Shown piece after piece: positions 1 through 5,191 of a stretch of 5,191 nt of DNA. Origin of the DNA: an uncultured bacterium. GTDB lineage: Bacteria > Patescibacteriota > Microgenomatia > UBA1406 > GWC2-37-13. The stretch covers positions 1 through 5,191 of the forward strand of contig CALESU010000150.1 of NCBI GenBank assembly GCA_937914905.1. The letters are read 5' to 3'. The stretch's first letter is position 1; every line of letters starts with the position of its first letter. The notes under the pieces were generated by a model. That model did no database searches. It had not been told where the DNA came from and saw nothing but the letters and a program-made list of their open reading frames with translations. The translations under genes were made by a program, and so were the position numbers.

Positions 1-1
1 T

Positions 2-673
2 GGTATGGCAAAACACATCAATGAACAAACACTTCGCGCAGCAAATAAAGACGCTGATGCAGTGCTCTATGTGGTAGACCCTACCCGACGTCGGGACTTT
101 GAAGAGGCGCGAGTTCTGGGCGTGGTGCGAAAACTCAAAGCGCCGGTGATCCTGGTCATTAATAAATCAGATAAAAAACAACCGTTCCTCCCCCAGTATC
201 AATTTCTTATGGAAGAATTTCCTGAAACATTCCATATTTCTGCACTTAAAATCCACAATATTGATCCCCTTCTTACGCGATTATTCGAACTCATGCCAGA
301 AATTGGTGCCGAATCTCATGTAGATTTGAATCGCGTCTATCCCCTTCTCAACATGGACAGTAAGGCATTTCTTGCCGAACTTATTCGTGAAAAAGTATTT
401 CTCATGATGGGAGAAGAAATCCCATACTCCACAACCGCAGTGATAGACAAAATTGATGAACGAGACAATGGAATGTTATACATCAAAGCACGCATCCTCA
501 CCACCAATGACCGACACAAAAAAATGCTTATTGGAGCAGGTGCACGGAAAATCAAAGATTTAGGTAGTTATGCACGGAAAGAAATCGCACTGGCAACTTC
601 AAAAAAAGTATTTTTAGATCTCACTGTGGAGACGGATCCTCACTGGCAAGATGCCATGTATATCGCTTCATAA
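2..673 (+). CDS. era: GTPase Era, 5'-truncated by the window edge
   Basis: Era is a GTP-binding protein that binds the 3' end of 16S rRNA and assists 30S subunit assembly. About 223 codons are visible; full-length Era is near 300 residues, so the P-loop (G1), switch I and most of G3 lie outside the window. The first full codon is Gly followed by Met, and base 1 is T, which fits the end of a DTPG motif. Counting from the Met at 5, the G4 motif NKSD is at residues 53-56, the G5-like ISAL at 78-81, and NIDPLL at 85-90. The type II KH domain spans about 125-215, with EEIPYSTT, YIKARI, the IGAGARKIKDLG loop and VFLDLTVETDPHW. The usual GKGG of the KH loop reads GAGA here. The C-terminus is short and ends soon after the conserved Trp. 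The internal ATG at 5 is not the real start. Identification as Era is firm. Confidence 0.95.
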   Translation, partial: GMAKHINEQTLRAANKDADAVLYVVDPTRRRDFEEARVLGVVRKLKAPVILVINKSDKKQPFLPQYQFLMEEFPETFHISALKIHNIDPLLTRLFELMPEIGAESHVDLNRVYPLLNMDSKAFLAELIREKVFLMMGEEIPYSTTAVIDKIDERDNGMLYIKARILTTNDRHKKMLIGAGARKIKDLGSYARKEIALATSKKVFLDLTVETDPHWQDAMYIAS

Positions 674-695
674 AGACCCCTTCTCAACGAACCGC

Positions 696-815
696 TTAAT
701 TGAATATGGGGAATCCTCCGAAGATTGTCTGAAAAATCGTTGTGTTTTTCACCACGTATGAAATAATCATTAAGCAAATGATGAGTACCACGAACCCGAT
801 CAAATACTTTTTCAT
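696..815 (-). CDS. 39-residue single-pass membrane microprotein (hypothetical)
   Basis: This short frame begins with ATG at 815 and ends with TAA at 696-698, facing the 3' end of era with a 22-nt gap. The peptide starts MKKYLIGFVVLIICLMIISY. That is a short positive N-terminus followed by about 18 strongly hydrophobic residues (5-22), then a polar KNTT turn and a tail rich in Phe and Gly ending FPIFN. The pattern is that of a single transmembrane helix with a cytoplasmic Lys-Lys, not of random antisense sequence. It lies entirely between annotated genes. There is no Shine-Dalgarno sequence, but a TATACT hexamer lies 7 nt before the ATG. I recognise no family. It could instead be the lipoprotein-like or signal-peptide remnant of something larger, since a Cys is present at position 14, but no lipobox is clear. 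It may also be chance. Confidence 0.45.
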   Translation of the reverse strand: MKKYLIGFVVLIICLMIISYVVKNTTIFQTIFGGFPIFN

Positions 816-822
816 AATAAGT

Positions 823-828
823 AGTATA
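823..828 (-). promoter_or_regulatory. -10-like hexamer TATACT before the 39-aa frame
   Basis: Read on the minus strand, TATACT sits 7 nt before the ATG at 815. Transcription from it would start at or next to the ATG, giving a leaderless message. No recognisable -35 hexamer is found 16-18 nt upstream, so this is a weak call. Confidence 0.22.
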
Positions 829-849
829 CAGTCAGAGCGGGATTTTTGA

Positions 850-855
850 TATAAT
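850..855 (+). promoter_or_regulatory. -10 box TATAAT of the tRNA-His gene
   Basis: A perfect TATAAT lies 23 nt before the encoded G-1 of the tRNA, which would put the transcript start near 862 and leave a short 5' leader for RNase P to remove. The expected -35 region (about 827-832) does not resemble TTGACA. The hexamer's consensus match and its place just ahead of an RNA gene are the support. Confidence 0.55.
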
Positions 856-878
856 AGGATGCGTCCGAAGAATGCCTT

Positions 879-955
879 GGTGGCCGTAGCTCAGTTGGTA
901 GAGCGCTAGCCTGTGGAGCTAGTTGTCGCGGGTTCGATCCCCGTCGGTCACCCCA
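879..955 (+). tRNA. tRNA-His (anticodon GTG)
   Basis: The full cloverleaf can be folded by hand. The acceptor stem is 880-886 (GTGGCCG) with 945-951 (CGGTCAC), including one G-U pair. The D stem is GCTC/GAGC, the anticodon stem is CTAGC/GCTAG, and the 7-nt anticodon loop CTGTGGA has GTG at 913-915. The T stem is GCGGG/CCCGT (one G-U) around loop TTCGATC. The base before the acceptor stem, G at 879, faces discriminator C at 952. This is the G-1:C73 pair that identifies histidine tRNA to HisRS, and it is encoded in the gene. CCA is also encoded (953-955). No intrinsic terminator follows in the 29 nt before the convergent membrane protein gene. Confidence 0.97.
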
Positions 956-984
956 AGTCGGTATGACGTTCGAACTTATTAGCC

Positions 985-1764
985 TCAGGAATTATTCTCA
1001 GTCGTGTTCTCGTACCAGACAAACTTCTTTTTAGAGAAATGGAGACCAAGTAAGCGAGCTATTAAAATACTACTAAAAATGCTTAGGAAACTGGCCAAAA
1101 ACACAGGTATGGACGAAGCAGATCTAGGATGAGAAGTAATCATAATAGATAGAGTAAGGATGAGTATCAAAACTCCTGATATTAATTGGTAAGCTGACGT
1201 ACCATTGTAAATTTGCGCTCCAGCATACGCAGCTCCGACAATCCAACCGCCCAGGAAGAAAATTAATAAAGGCAATGACGACACCGGTACTCCTGCAAGC
1301 GAAAGAGGAACTAACATGAACATCGCCCACATCCATCCAGAGTAAACTAGTATATGACTAATTGGTCCATGAAAAAGTTGTATTGCTATAAACTGATTTT
1401 TAAAATAACTTATCTTTCGTAACTGTGGCAGGGTATATGCTTCCAAAACAATCGAAGTTATATAAATACCATTACCATAAAAGGTTAAACAGGTCATAAA
1501 TACAAATAGCAAAGCAAAAATGATTACATCCAAACTAAGTAAGGTTACTCTTTGGAGTAAATTAGAAAAAATGACAAAAAAGAAACCAGCAACCACTGAA
1601 TTTAACAACAAATTAATACTTGTTAACTTAATGACACGCTTCTGGGAATAATCTTCTTTCCCAGACTGTTTCTTAACCATGCTATTTCTCAAATAAATAT
1701 AGGCAGGAACACCAGCTACAACTCCCACCGATAAAACGAGAAGCATTACTTCTGCTAATCCCAT
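985..1764 (-). CDS. Seven-helix integral membrane protein, family not recognised
   Basis: The 259-residue product is almost entirely hydrophobic. I place membrane segments near residues 3-25, 46-69, 76-105, 127-155, 162-183, 191-210 and 219-240. The first loop (26-45) carries many Lys and Arg, the loop at 106-126 carries RK and K, and the tail has KKK at 245-247. By the positive-inside rule this gives an outside N-terminus and an inside C-terminus. Helix 4 contains an HGPISH motif (132-137) followed by SGWMW (142-146), the most family-like stretch. No enzyme or transporter signature is recognised. The start ATG at 1762-1764 has no Shine-Dalgarno sequence; the upstream DNA is very A/T rich (TTTTAATTAATTT). 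It lies 74 nt downstream of the broken oxidase-like frame on the same strand and converges on tRNA-His. It is a confident gene of unknown function. Confidence 0.8.
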   Translation of the reverse strand: MGLAEVMLLVLSVGVVAGVPAYIYLRNSMVKKQSGKEDYSQKRVIKLTSINLLLNSVVAGFFFVIFSNLLQRVTLLSLDVIIFALLFVFMTCLTFYGNGIYITSIVLEAYTLPQLRKISYFKNQFIAIQLFHGPISHILVYSGWMWAMFMLVPLSLAGVPVSSLPLLIFFLGGWIVGAAYAGAQIYNGTSAYQLISGVLILILTLSIMITSHPRSASSIPVFLASFLSIFSSILIARLLGLHFSKKKFVWYENTTENNS

Positions 1765-1808
1765 AAATTAATTAAAACATTTTCTGAACAGATTAACTAT
1801 TGTTGTGT

Positions 1809-1823
1809 GAATGATTCGTAATT
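1809..1823. repeat. Copy 1 of imperfect 15-bp direct repeat GAATGATTCGTWATT
   Basis: GAATGATTCGTAATT occurs here and again, with one mismatch, 121 bp away at 1930-1944. Each copy contains the odd-centred palindrome GAAT-G-ATTC. This copy lies between the start of the seven-helix protein gene and the end of the broken oxidase-like frame. It could be a protein-binding site or a scrap of local duplication. Confidence 0.35.
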
Positions 1824-1838
1824 CTATTAGTAACAGAG

Positions 1839-2153
1839 TTACGGAATTGGCAATATAGGCGCCAAGTTTTTTTCACTTTTTTGTTCACCAGCCATTGATA
1901 TTCCCTGTAACTGACATTGTATTAGGTCGGAATGATTCGTTATTGAAATACTCATATGAGGGTGGGACAAAATGTTACGAAGTGTTTTACTTTCCTTGTG
2001 AGAAGCAAAATATAAACTATCATCAATAGCTACATAATATACAGGTATTACATATGGATAATCTGTATCCTGAGAAATAGTTGTTATTGTTGCAAAACTA
2101 TTTTCAGAGAGAAACTTTCTAACTTATGCCGGAAAACCAGTCATTGCATACAT
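1839..2153 (-). pseudogene. PNPOx-like split-barrel flavoprotein, interrupted by TAA at codon 10
   Basis: The frame opens with ATG at 2151-2153, meets TAA at codon 10 (2124-2126), and then continues open to TAA at 1839-1841. After the stop it reads like a pyridoxamine-5'-phosphate-oxidase-like (FMN-binding split-barrel) domain. Visible pieces are VRKFLSENSFATITTIS (11-27), YPYVIPVYYVAIDDSLYFAS (32-51), the family-typical SKTLRNILSHP (55-65), then SISIT (68-72) and LIQCQLQG (77-84). The usual helix and last strand are missing: it ends NLAPILPIP after A-rich Lys/Asn codons, at 104 codons against roughly 130-150 for relatives. No ATG, GTG or TTG after the stop would preserve the barrel, so an alternative start is unlikely. 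In function it would have been a small flavin-dependent oxidoreductase. A single base change at codon 10 would restore the N-terminus, so a sequencing error is possible, but the short C-terminus argues for real decay. Confidence 0.72.
1930..1944. repeat. Copy 2 of imperfect 15-bp direct repeat GAATGATTCGTWATT
   Basis: GAATGATTCGTTATT differs from the copy at 1809-1823 only at the twelfth base. It lies inside the broken PNPOx-like frame, where on the minus strand it encodes the ITNHS stretch. This makes a coding origin for this copy likely; whether the other copy is a duplicate or chance is open. Confidence 0.35.
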
Positions 2154-2161
2154 GCTACCAA

Positions 2162-2167
2162 ATTTTA
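2162..2167 (-). promoter_or_regulatory. -10-like hexamer TAAAAT before the PNPOx-like pseudogene
   Basis: On the minus strand TAAAAT lies 8 nt before the ATG at 2153, a distance that would make the transcript leaderless. No -35 match or Shine-Dalgarno sequence is visible. The same geometry at the divergent MFS gene is the main reason for listing it. Confidence 0.25.
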
Positions 2168-2230
2168 CAAAGTTGCAAACGCGGTTCTGAAAAATACCCA
2201 ATCTTCCGTTGGTCGAGAACGATAATAAGT

Positions 2231-2245
2231 CCGAACATTGTTCGG
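2231..2245. promoter_or_regulatory. Perfect palindrome CCGAAC-ATT-GTTCGG, candidate operator
   Basis: Six-base arms flank a 3-nt centre, in the 150-bp gap between the divergent starts at 2153 (minus) and 2304 (plus). It lies 45 bp upstream of the MFS -10 box, a plausible place for a dimeric regulator. It resembles Gram-positive LexA boxes (CGAAC-N4-GTTCG) but is one base short in the centre. No T-run follows on either strand, so it is not a terminator. Confidence 0.4.
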
Positions 2246-2290
2246 TAAGCTACAAATAAAACCAGCACGACTCTCCTCAAAGGCAAATTG

Positions 2291-2296
2291 TATAAT
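2291..2296 (+). promoter_or_regulatory. -10 box TATAAT of the MFS transporter gene
   Basis: A perfect TATAAT ends 7 nt before the ATG at 2304. Transcription would begin at or next to the start codon, so the message would be leaderless. The region 16-18 nt upstream has no good TTGACA match. The box falls inside the upstream extension of the reading frame, which is the main argument for the start at 2304 over the ATG at 2238. Confidence 0.5.
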
Positions 2297-2303
2297 ACAT
2301 GCT

Positions 2304-3479
2304 ATGCAGCGTACCATTCGACTCCTTTCTCTTTGGAATTTTCTCACTGATTTCAGCCTATTTGCACCAATTGCTATTCTCTACTTCGCGAAGGTATCAG
2401 GATCTTTTGCACTCGGAATGAGTATATTTTCTTTCATTTTTTTATCTTCTGCAATTCTTGAGTTGCCTACGGGGATTATTTCAGACAAGATCGGAAGAAA
2501 GAAAACCATGCTTGCGGGAACGATATTAGGAGTGCTTTCTACCATTTTATATGCTCTTGGATTTTCTTACTGGTGGCTTGTTGCAGGAGCAGTTTTCGAA
2601 GGAGCGGCCCGTGCATTTTATAGCGGCAACAATGACGCATATTTGCACGATATATTGGCAGATCATAATAAAGAGAGTGAATATCACCACTATTTAGGAA
2701 AGGTGAGTGCGATGTTTCAAGTCGCGCTTGCCCTATCTGCAATTCTGGGAGGATTTATTGCTGCCTGGTCTTTTGCTCTTGTTGTATGGCTCAATGTCAT
2801 ACCGCCTGTCCTAAAACTTGTGGTAACCGTCTTCATCCCAGAAGCGAAAAAACGACCAGCACGTACAACCAATGTCTATAGCCACCTCAAAGAGGCTCTC
2901 GTACTCTTTGGGAGGAACAAAGAGCTACGTATCCTGAGCCTTGCTTCGATGCTCAACCACGCCATAGGAGAATCTCGTTATCAGTTTCGCGCTGCTTTCG
3001 TGGGATTATTCTGGCCAATATGGGCGATCGGGATATCGTCAATGCTTTCGAATGTGGCGGCGGCCATCAGTTTTTACTTGAGCGGAAAAATAATCCATAA
3101 GTTCAAGGAGTATTTCTCAATCGTCGCGAGTGACTTAATGAGCCACGCATTAAGCTTTATTGCCCTCCTTTTCCCCCATTTCTTGTCTCCCCTTCTGATG
3201 GCTAGCACCTCACTATTTTTTGGAGTCGATACTGTCGCTAGAGGATCCCTCTTCCAAAAACACTTCTCAGATGCTACTCGCGCAACTATGGGTTCCCTCA
3301 ATGCACTCGGTGGAAGCCTCATGCTCGCTCTCTTTTCGTTTCTCCTGGGGTCACTTGCGGATCAGATCTCGCCAGTAAAGAGCTTGCTTTTCTTTCAAGT
3401 GTTGGCCATCATCCCAAGCGCACTTATTTTTTCACTCTTTTGGAAACAAAAGAATGACGCTCTAACCAAGGCTCACTGA
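2304..3479 (+). CDS. Major facilitator superfamily (MFS) transporter, drug-efflux-like
   Basis: This 391-residue protein with about 12 membrane helices most likely exports small molecules using the proton gradient. MFS motif A, G-x3-D-K-x-G-R-K-K, is at residues 57-67 between helices 2 and 3. After helix 4 comes ARAFYSGNNDAYLHD (102-116), which matches the S-G-x-(D/N)-(E/D)-A pattern of a prokaryotic MFS subgroup. The central loop (about 179-208) is basic, EAKKRPARTT at its start. A second-half signature, ATRATMGSLNALGGSLM, is at 324-340, before helix 11. I chose ATG 2304 because the 22 extra upstream residues from ATG 2238 are polar, unlike the family N-terminus, and span a TATAAT box; MQRTIRLLSLWNFLTDF is a normal helix-1 start. 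It heads a probable operon with the DUF1697 and ABC exporter genes. The substrate is unknown. Confidence 0.9.
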   Translation: MQRTIRLLSLWNFLTDFSLFAPIAILYFAKVSGSFALGMSIFSFIFLSSAILELPTGIISDKIGRKKTMLAGTILGVLSTILYALGFSYWWLVAGAVFEGAARAFYSGNNDAYLHDILADHNKESEYHHYLGKVSAMFQVALALSAILGGFIAAWSFALVVWLNVIPPVLKLVVTVFIPEAKKRPARTTNVYSHLKEALVLFGRNKELRILSLASMLNHAIGESRYQFRAAFVGLFWPIWAIGISSMLSNVAAAISFYLSGKIIHKFKEYFSIVASDLMSHALSFIALLFPHFLSPLLMASTSLFFGVDTVARGSLFQKHFSDATRATMGSLNALGGSLMLALFSFLLGSLADQISPVKSLLFFQVLAIIPSALIFSLFWKQKNDALTKAH

Positions 3480-3555
3480 CTTGGGACCGATGTTTCATAA
3501 GAAGTTAAAGAAAATTAATATTCAAAACTGGATTATTCAGCTACCAAAAAACACT

Positions 3556-4098
3556 ATGCAATATGTCGCCCTACTACGAGGAATTAATGTCGGAGGAAAT
3601 AATAAGATTGAAATGAAGAAATTGAAAACCGTTTTTGAAGAAGCGGGACTTCATGATGTGACCACATATATCAACTCGGGGAATATCGTATTCCAAGATG
3701 CAATACGTTCTCAAAACAAATTGGTGACGTTGCTTGAAAAGGCAATTTTTGAAAACTTCGGACTTTCGATAAAAGTGCTCATTCGAGACTTTCCTTCAAT
3801 ACAAAACACCGTGCAAATGTTCCCATCCGACTGGACAAATGATGCAGATATGAAATGTGACGTGTTGTTTTTATGGGAAGATGTGGATAATGAAGACGTA
3901 TTAAGTCAACTTGCGATTAAACCCGATATTGATGAGGTTCGCTATGTTCCGGGTGCCGTAATCTGGAAAATAGATCGGGAAAACCTTGCCAAAAGTGGCA
4001 TGAAAAATCTTATTGGCACGAAACTCTACAAAAATATGACCATCCGAAACTGCAACACCACTCGGAAAATCCTTCATCTCATGGAAGAACAGGGGTAG
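3556..4098 (+). CDS. DUF1697 family protein
   Basis: The 180-residue product matches the DUF1697 family from end to end. Visible features are MQYVALLRGINVGGNNKIEM at the N-terminus, the TTYINSGNIVFQ stretch (36-47), and the C-terminal TIRNCNTTRKILHLM (162-176), which follows the family's (T/V)xRNxNTxxK pattern. It is a soluble protein without signal peptide. The family's biochemical role is not established to my knowledge. The frame is open further upstream, with possible starts at TTG 3481 and ATG 3490, but those add 22-25 lysine-rich residues that the family lacks, so ATG 3556 is preferred. No ribosome binding site is visible before it. The gene starts 76 nt after the MFS stop and ends 1 nt before the ABC exporter start, so translational coupling with the latter is likely. 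Confidence 0.92.
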   Translation: MQYVALLRGINVGGNNKIEMKKLKTVFEEAGLHDVTTYINSGNIVFQDAIRSQNKLVTLLEKAIFENFGLSIKVLIRDFPSIQNTVQMFPSDWTNDADMKCDVLFLWEDVDNEDVLSQLAIKPDIDEVRYVPGAVIWKIDRENLAKSGMKNLIGTKLYKNMTIRNCNTTRKILHLMEEQG

Positions 4099-4099
4099 A

Positions 4100-5191
4100 A
4101 TGAAAAGTACACAGATGAAAATAACTCTCCAGGCAATCCAATTTGTACTCAAAAGATCATTTCTCGCATCTCCTTTACTTTTTATAGTCTATGCCGGTAT
4201 CCAAATCCTCCTAGCGCTCACGAGTATCCTCAATATTTTCATATTCAAAGAAATTATTGACACGGCAAATGGACTTAACTCTCTTTTTGGGCTCACGCTC
4301 CTTATGCTCATTTCTCTCCGAGTAGCTCTGGACATAATTGATAGAGTTTCGAGCAGATTTGCAGAATATATTTGGTTCGTTTGGGATACCAAACAAATTT
4401 TTGTGAATTACACCGCATTTCTCAAAAAACTCGCTTCTTTTGACTTTGCTAATTTTGAAAATCCTGAGACGCATGACCTGATCTGGAGAGCATTTAATAG
4501 ATTCCAATGGCATATCAAATATTACCTTGATACGGTCATGAAGTTTTTCTCAAAATTGGTTGAGCTCTCAGCTTCTCTCATCATTTTCGCATTCGCTTCC
4601 CCGCTGAGTGCATTTTTGATTATTCTGACAAACGTTGTTTCGATATATATCCGTACTGTCTTGGGGGCACAAAGTTTTAACATCTATAAAGCAGATTCGG
4701 AGATTGTCCGGAAGTTTGATTACTTGCATGGGATGGCGGTAAATCGAGAAACCCTCATGGAACTCAAACAATTTCAAGGATTTGATTTCTTAAAAGAGCG
4801 CTTGTTCGCACTGTATCGATCTTTTACCGGAAGACAGATGAGGCAATATAAAAAACAGTGGATATGGCTCACTCTGGTAGATATGCTCCCTATTGGAGCA
4901 ATTGGAATCTTTCTCGTTACCATCATGGGAAAACTTCAAACGGGCGAGATGTCAACCGGCGTATTTGTGTTTCTATTTACGAATATATTCGTCTTTTCTG
5001 GAGCCCTACGACAATTAAGTGGCGATCTTGGCTCATTATCTTCAGATGGTCATTTTATTCATGATGCTATCAATTTTTTTGCCGTCAAACAAACCATCAC
5101 ATTTCCCACCGTCTCAACTTCGCAAAAAGAAGAGTTACGGAAAGTGCTTAGAAATCCCACTATCACTCTCGAAAACGTTTCATTTTCATAT
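4100..5191 (+). CDS. ABC exporter (fused membrane and ATPase domains), 3'-truncated by the window edge
   Basis: The frame is open for 364 codons to the window end and shows the membrane domain of a type I ABC exporter half-transporter. Helices are near residues 22-50, 62-82, 150-187 (a pair) and 255-300 (a pair). Family landmarks are the first intracellular loop FDFANFENPETHDLIWRA (114-131) and the second-loop region METLK-like MELKQFQGFDFLKERLFALY (220-239). Next come the GKLQTGEMSTGVFVFL segment (277-292) and TITLENVSFSY (354-364), which is the first strand of the nucleotide-binding domain. Walker A, the signature motif and Walker B lie beyond the window. Export of a peptide, lipid or drug is the usual role; the substrate cannot be told. 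It starts 1 nt after the DUF1697 stop, with a G-rich AGGGG 4 nt before the ATG, the only Shine-Dalgarno-like element in the window. Confidence 0.9.
   Translation, partial: MKSTQMKITLQAIQFVLKRSFLASPLLFIVYAGIQILLALTSILNIFIFKEIIDTANGLNSLFGLTLLMLISLRVALDIIDRVSSRFAEYIWFVWDTKQIFVNYTAFLKKLASFDFANFENPETHDLIWRAFNRFQWHIKYYLDTVMKFFSKLVELSASLIIFAFASPLSAFLIILTNVVSIYIRTVLGAQSFNIYKADSEIVRKFDYLHGMAVNRETLMELKQFQGFDFLKERLFALYRSFTGRQMRQYKKQWIWLTLVDMLPIGAIGIFLVTIMGKLQTGEMSTGVFVFLFTNIFVFSGALRQLSGDLGSLSSDGHFIHDAINFFAVKQTITFPTVSTSQKEELRKVLRNPTITLENVSFSY

Noticed and set aside
541..580. Repeated TGCACGGAAA inside era, 30 bp apart
   Set aside because: Both copies encode conserved Ala-Arg-Lys in the Era KH domain; the match follows from codon choice.
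969..976. GTTCGAAC palindrome between tRNA-His and the seven-helix gene
   Set aside because: Eight bases without loop or T-run cannot act as a terminator, and a short palindrome like this is expected by chance.
1847..1873. Plus-strand intrinsic terminator: TTGGC/GCCAA hairpin followed by seven T
   Set aside because: The stem is only 5 bp with a 9-nt loop, the T run is explained by Lys/Asn codons of the minus-strand frame, and no plus-strand gene lies close upstream.
2231..2245. LexA/SOS box call for the palindrome
   Set aside because: The Gram-positive box has four bases between CGAAC and GTTCG; only three are present here, and no SOS gene is adjacent.
2238..2303. N-terminal extension of the MFS gene to ATG 2238
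   Set aside because: The 22 added residues are polar, are not seen in MFS N-termini, and their DNA contains the TATAAT box; the extension also starts within the palindrome.
2165..2347. 60-codon minus-strand frame over the MFS promoter and start
   Set aside because: It runs antisense to the MFS N-terminus and across its promoter, with an arginine-rich, unrecognisable product; best explained as a shadow frame.
3481..3555. Upstream starts TTG 3481 or ATG 3490 for DUF1697
   Set aside because: The added residues are lysine-rich and precede the canonical family N-terminus (MxxYVALLRGINVGG), which begins at ATG 3556. A weak GGGA before 3490 keeps the longer form barely possible.
4189..4777. Several minus-strand open frames inside the ABC exporter region
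   Set aside because: They are antisense to a confident exporter membrane domain and show no domain or membrane pattern of their own.

Overview
The window suggests a bacterium with a small genome, most likely from the Candidate Phyla Radiation (Patescibacteria). This rests on the style of the Era C-terminal domain, short proteins with short gaps, near-absent Shine-Dalgarno sequences, and a mix of recognisable and orphan membrane proteins. No single marker in the window proves the placement. The standard genetic code fits every gene read here.

Left part (1-955): the window opens inside era (GTPase for 30S ribosome maturation), which has lost its N-terminal P-loop to the window edge. Facing its 3' end is a 39-codon reading frame on the minus strand that looks like a single-pass membrane microprotein. 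Next comes a complete tRNA-His gene on the plus strand, with encoded G-1, C73 and CCA, behind a consensus TATAAT.

Middle part (985-2303): on the minus strand lie an unrecognised seven-helix membrane protein and, upstream of it, a previously hidden reading frame. This frame closely follows the pyridoxamine-5'-phosphate-oxidase-like (PNPOx-like) split-barrel family but carries an in-frame TAA at codon 10 and ends early, so I call it a pseudogene. The 150-bp divergent gap between it and the next gene holds a perfect odd-centred palindrome and -10-like hexamers placed directly upstream of the start codons.

Right part (2304-5191): three plus-strand genes follow in a probable operon. They are a 12-helix MFS transporter, a DUF1697 protein, and an ABC exporter half-transporter that starts 1 nt after the DUF1697 stop and runs off the window just as its nucleotide-binding domain begins. 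Two different export-type transporters flanking a small soluble protein suggest an efflux or defence-related accessory cluster, but no substrate can be read from the sequence.

A recurring theme is start codons 7-8 nt downstream of a -10-like hexamer with no ribosome binding site, which suggests leaderless mRNAs. I saw no convincing intrinsic terminators, insertion sequences, CRISPR arrays or origins.
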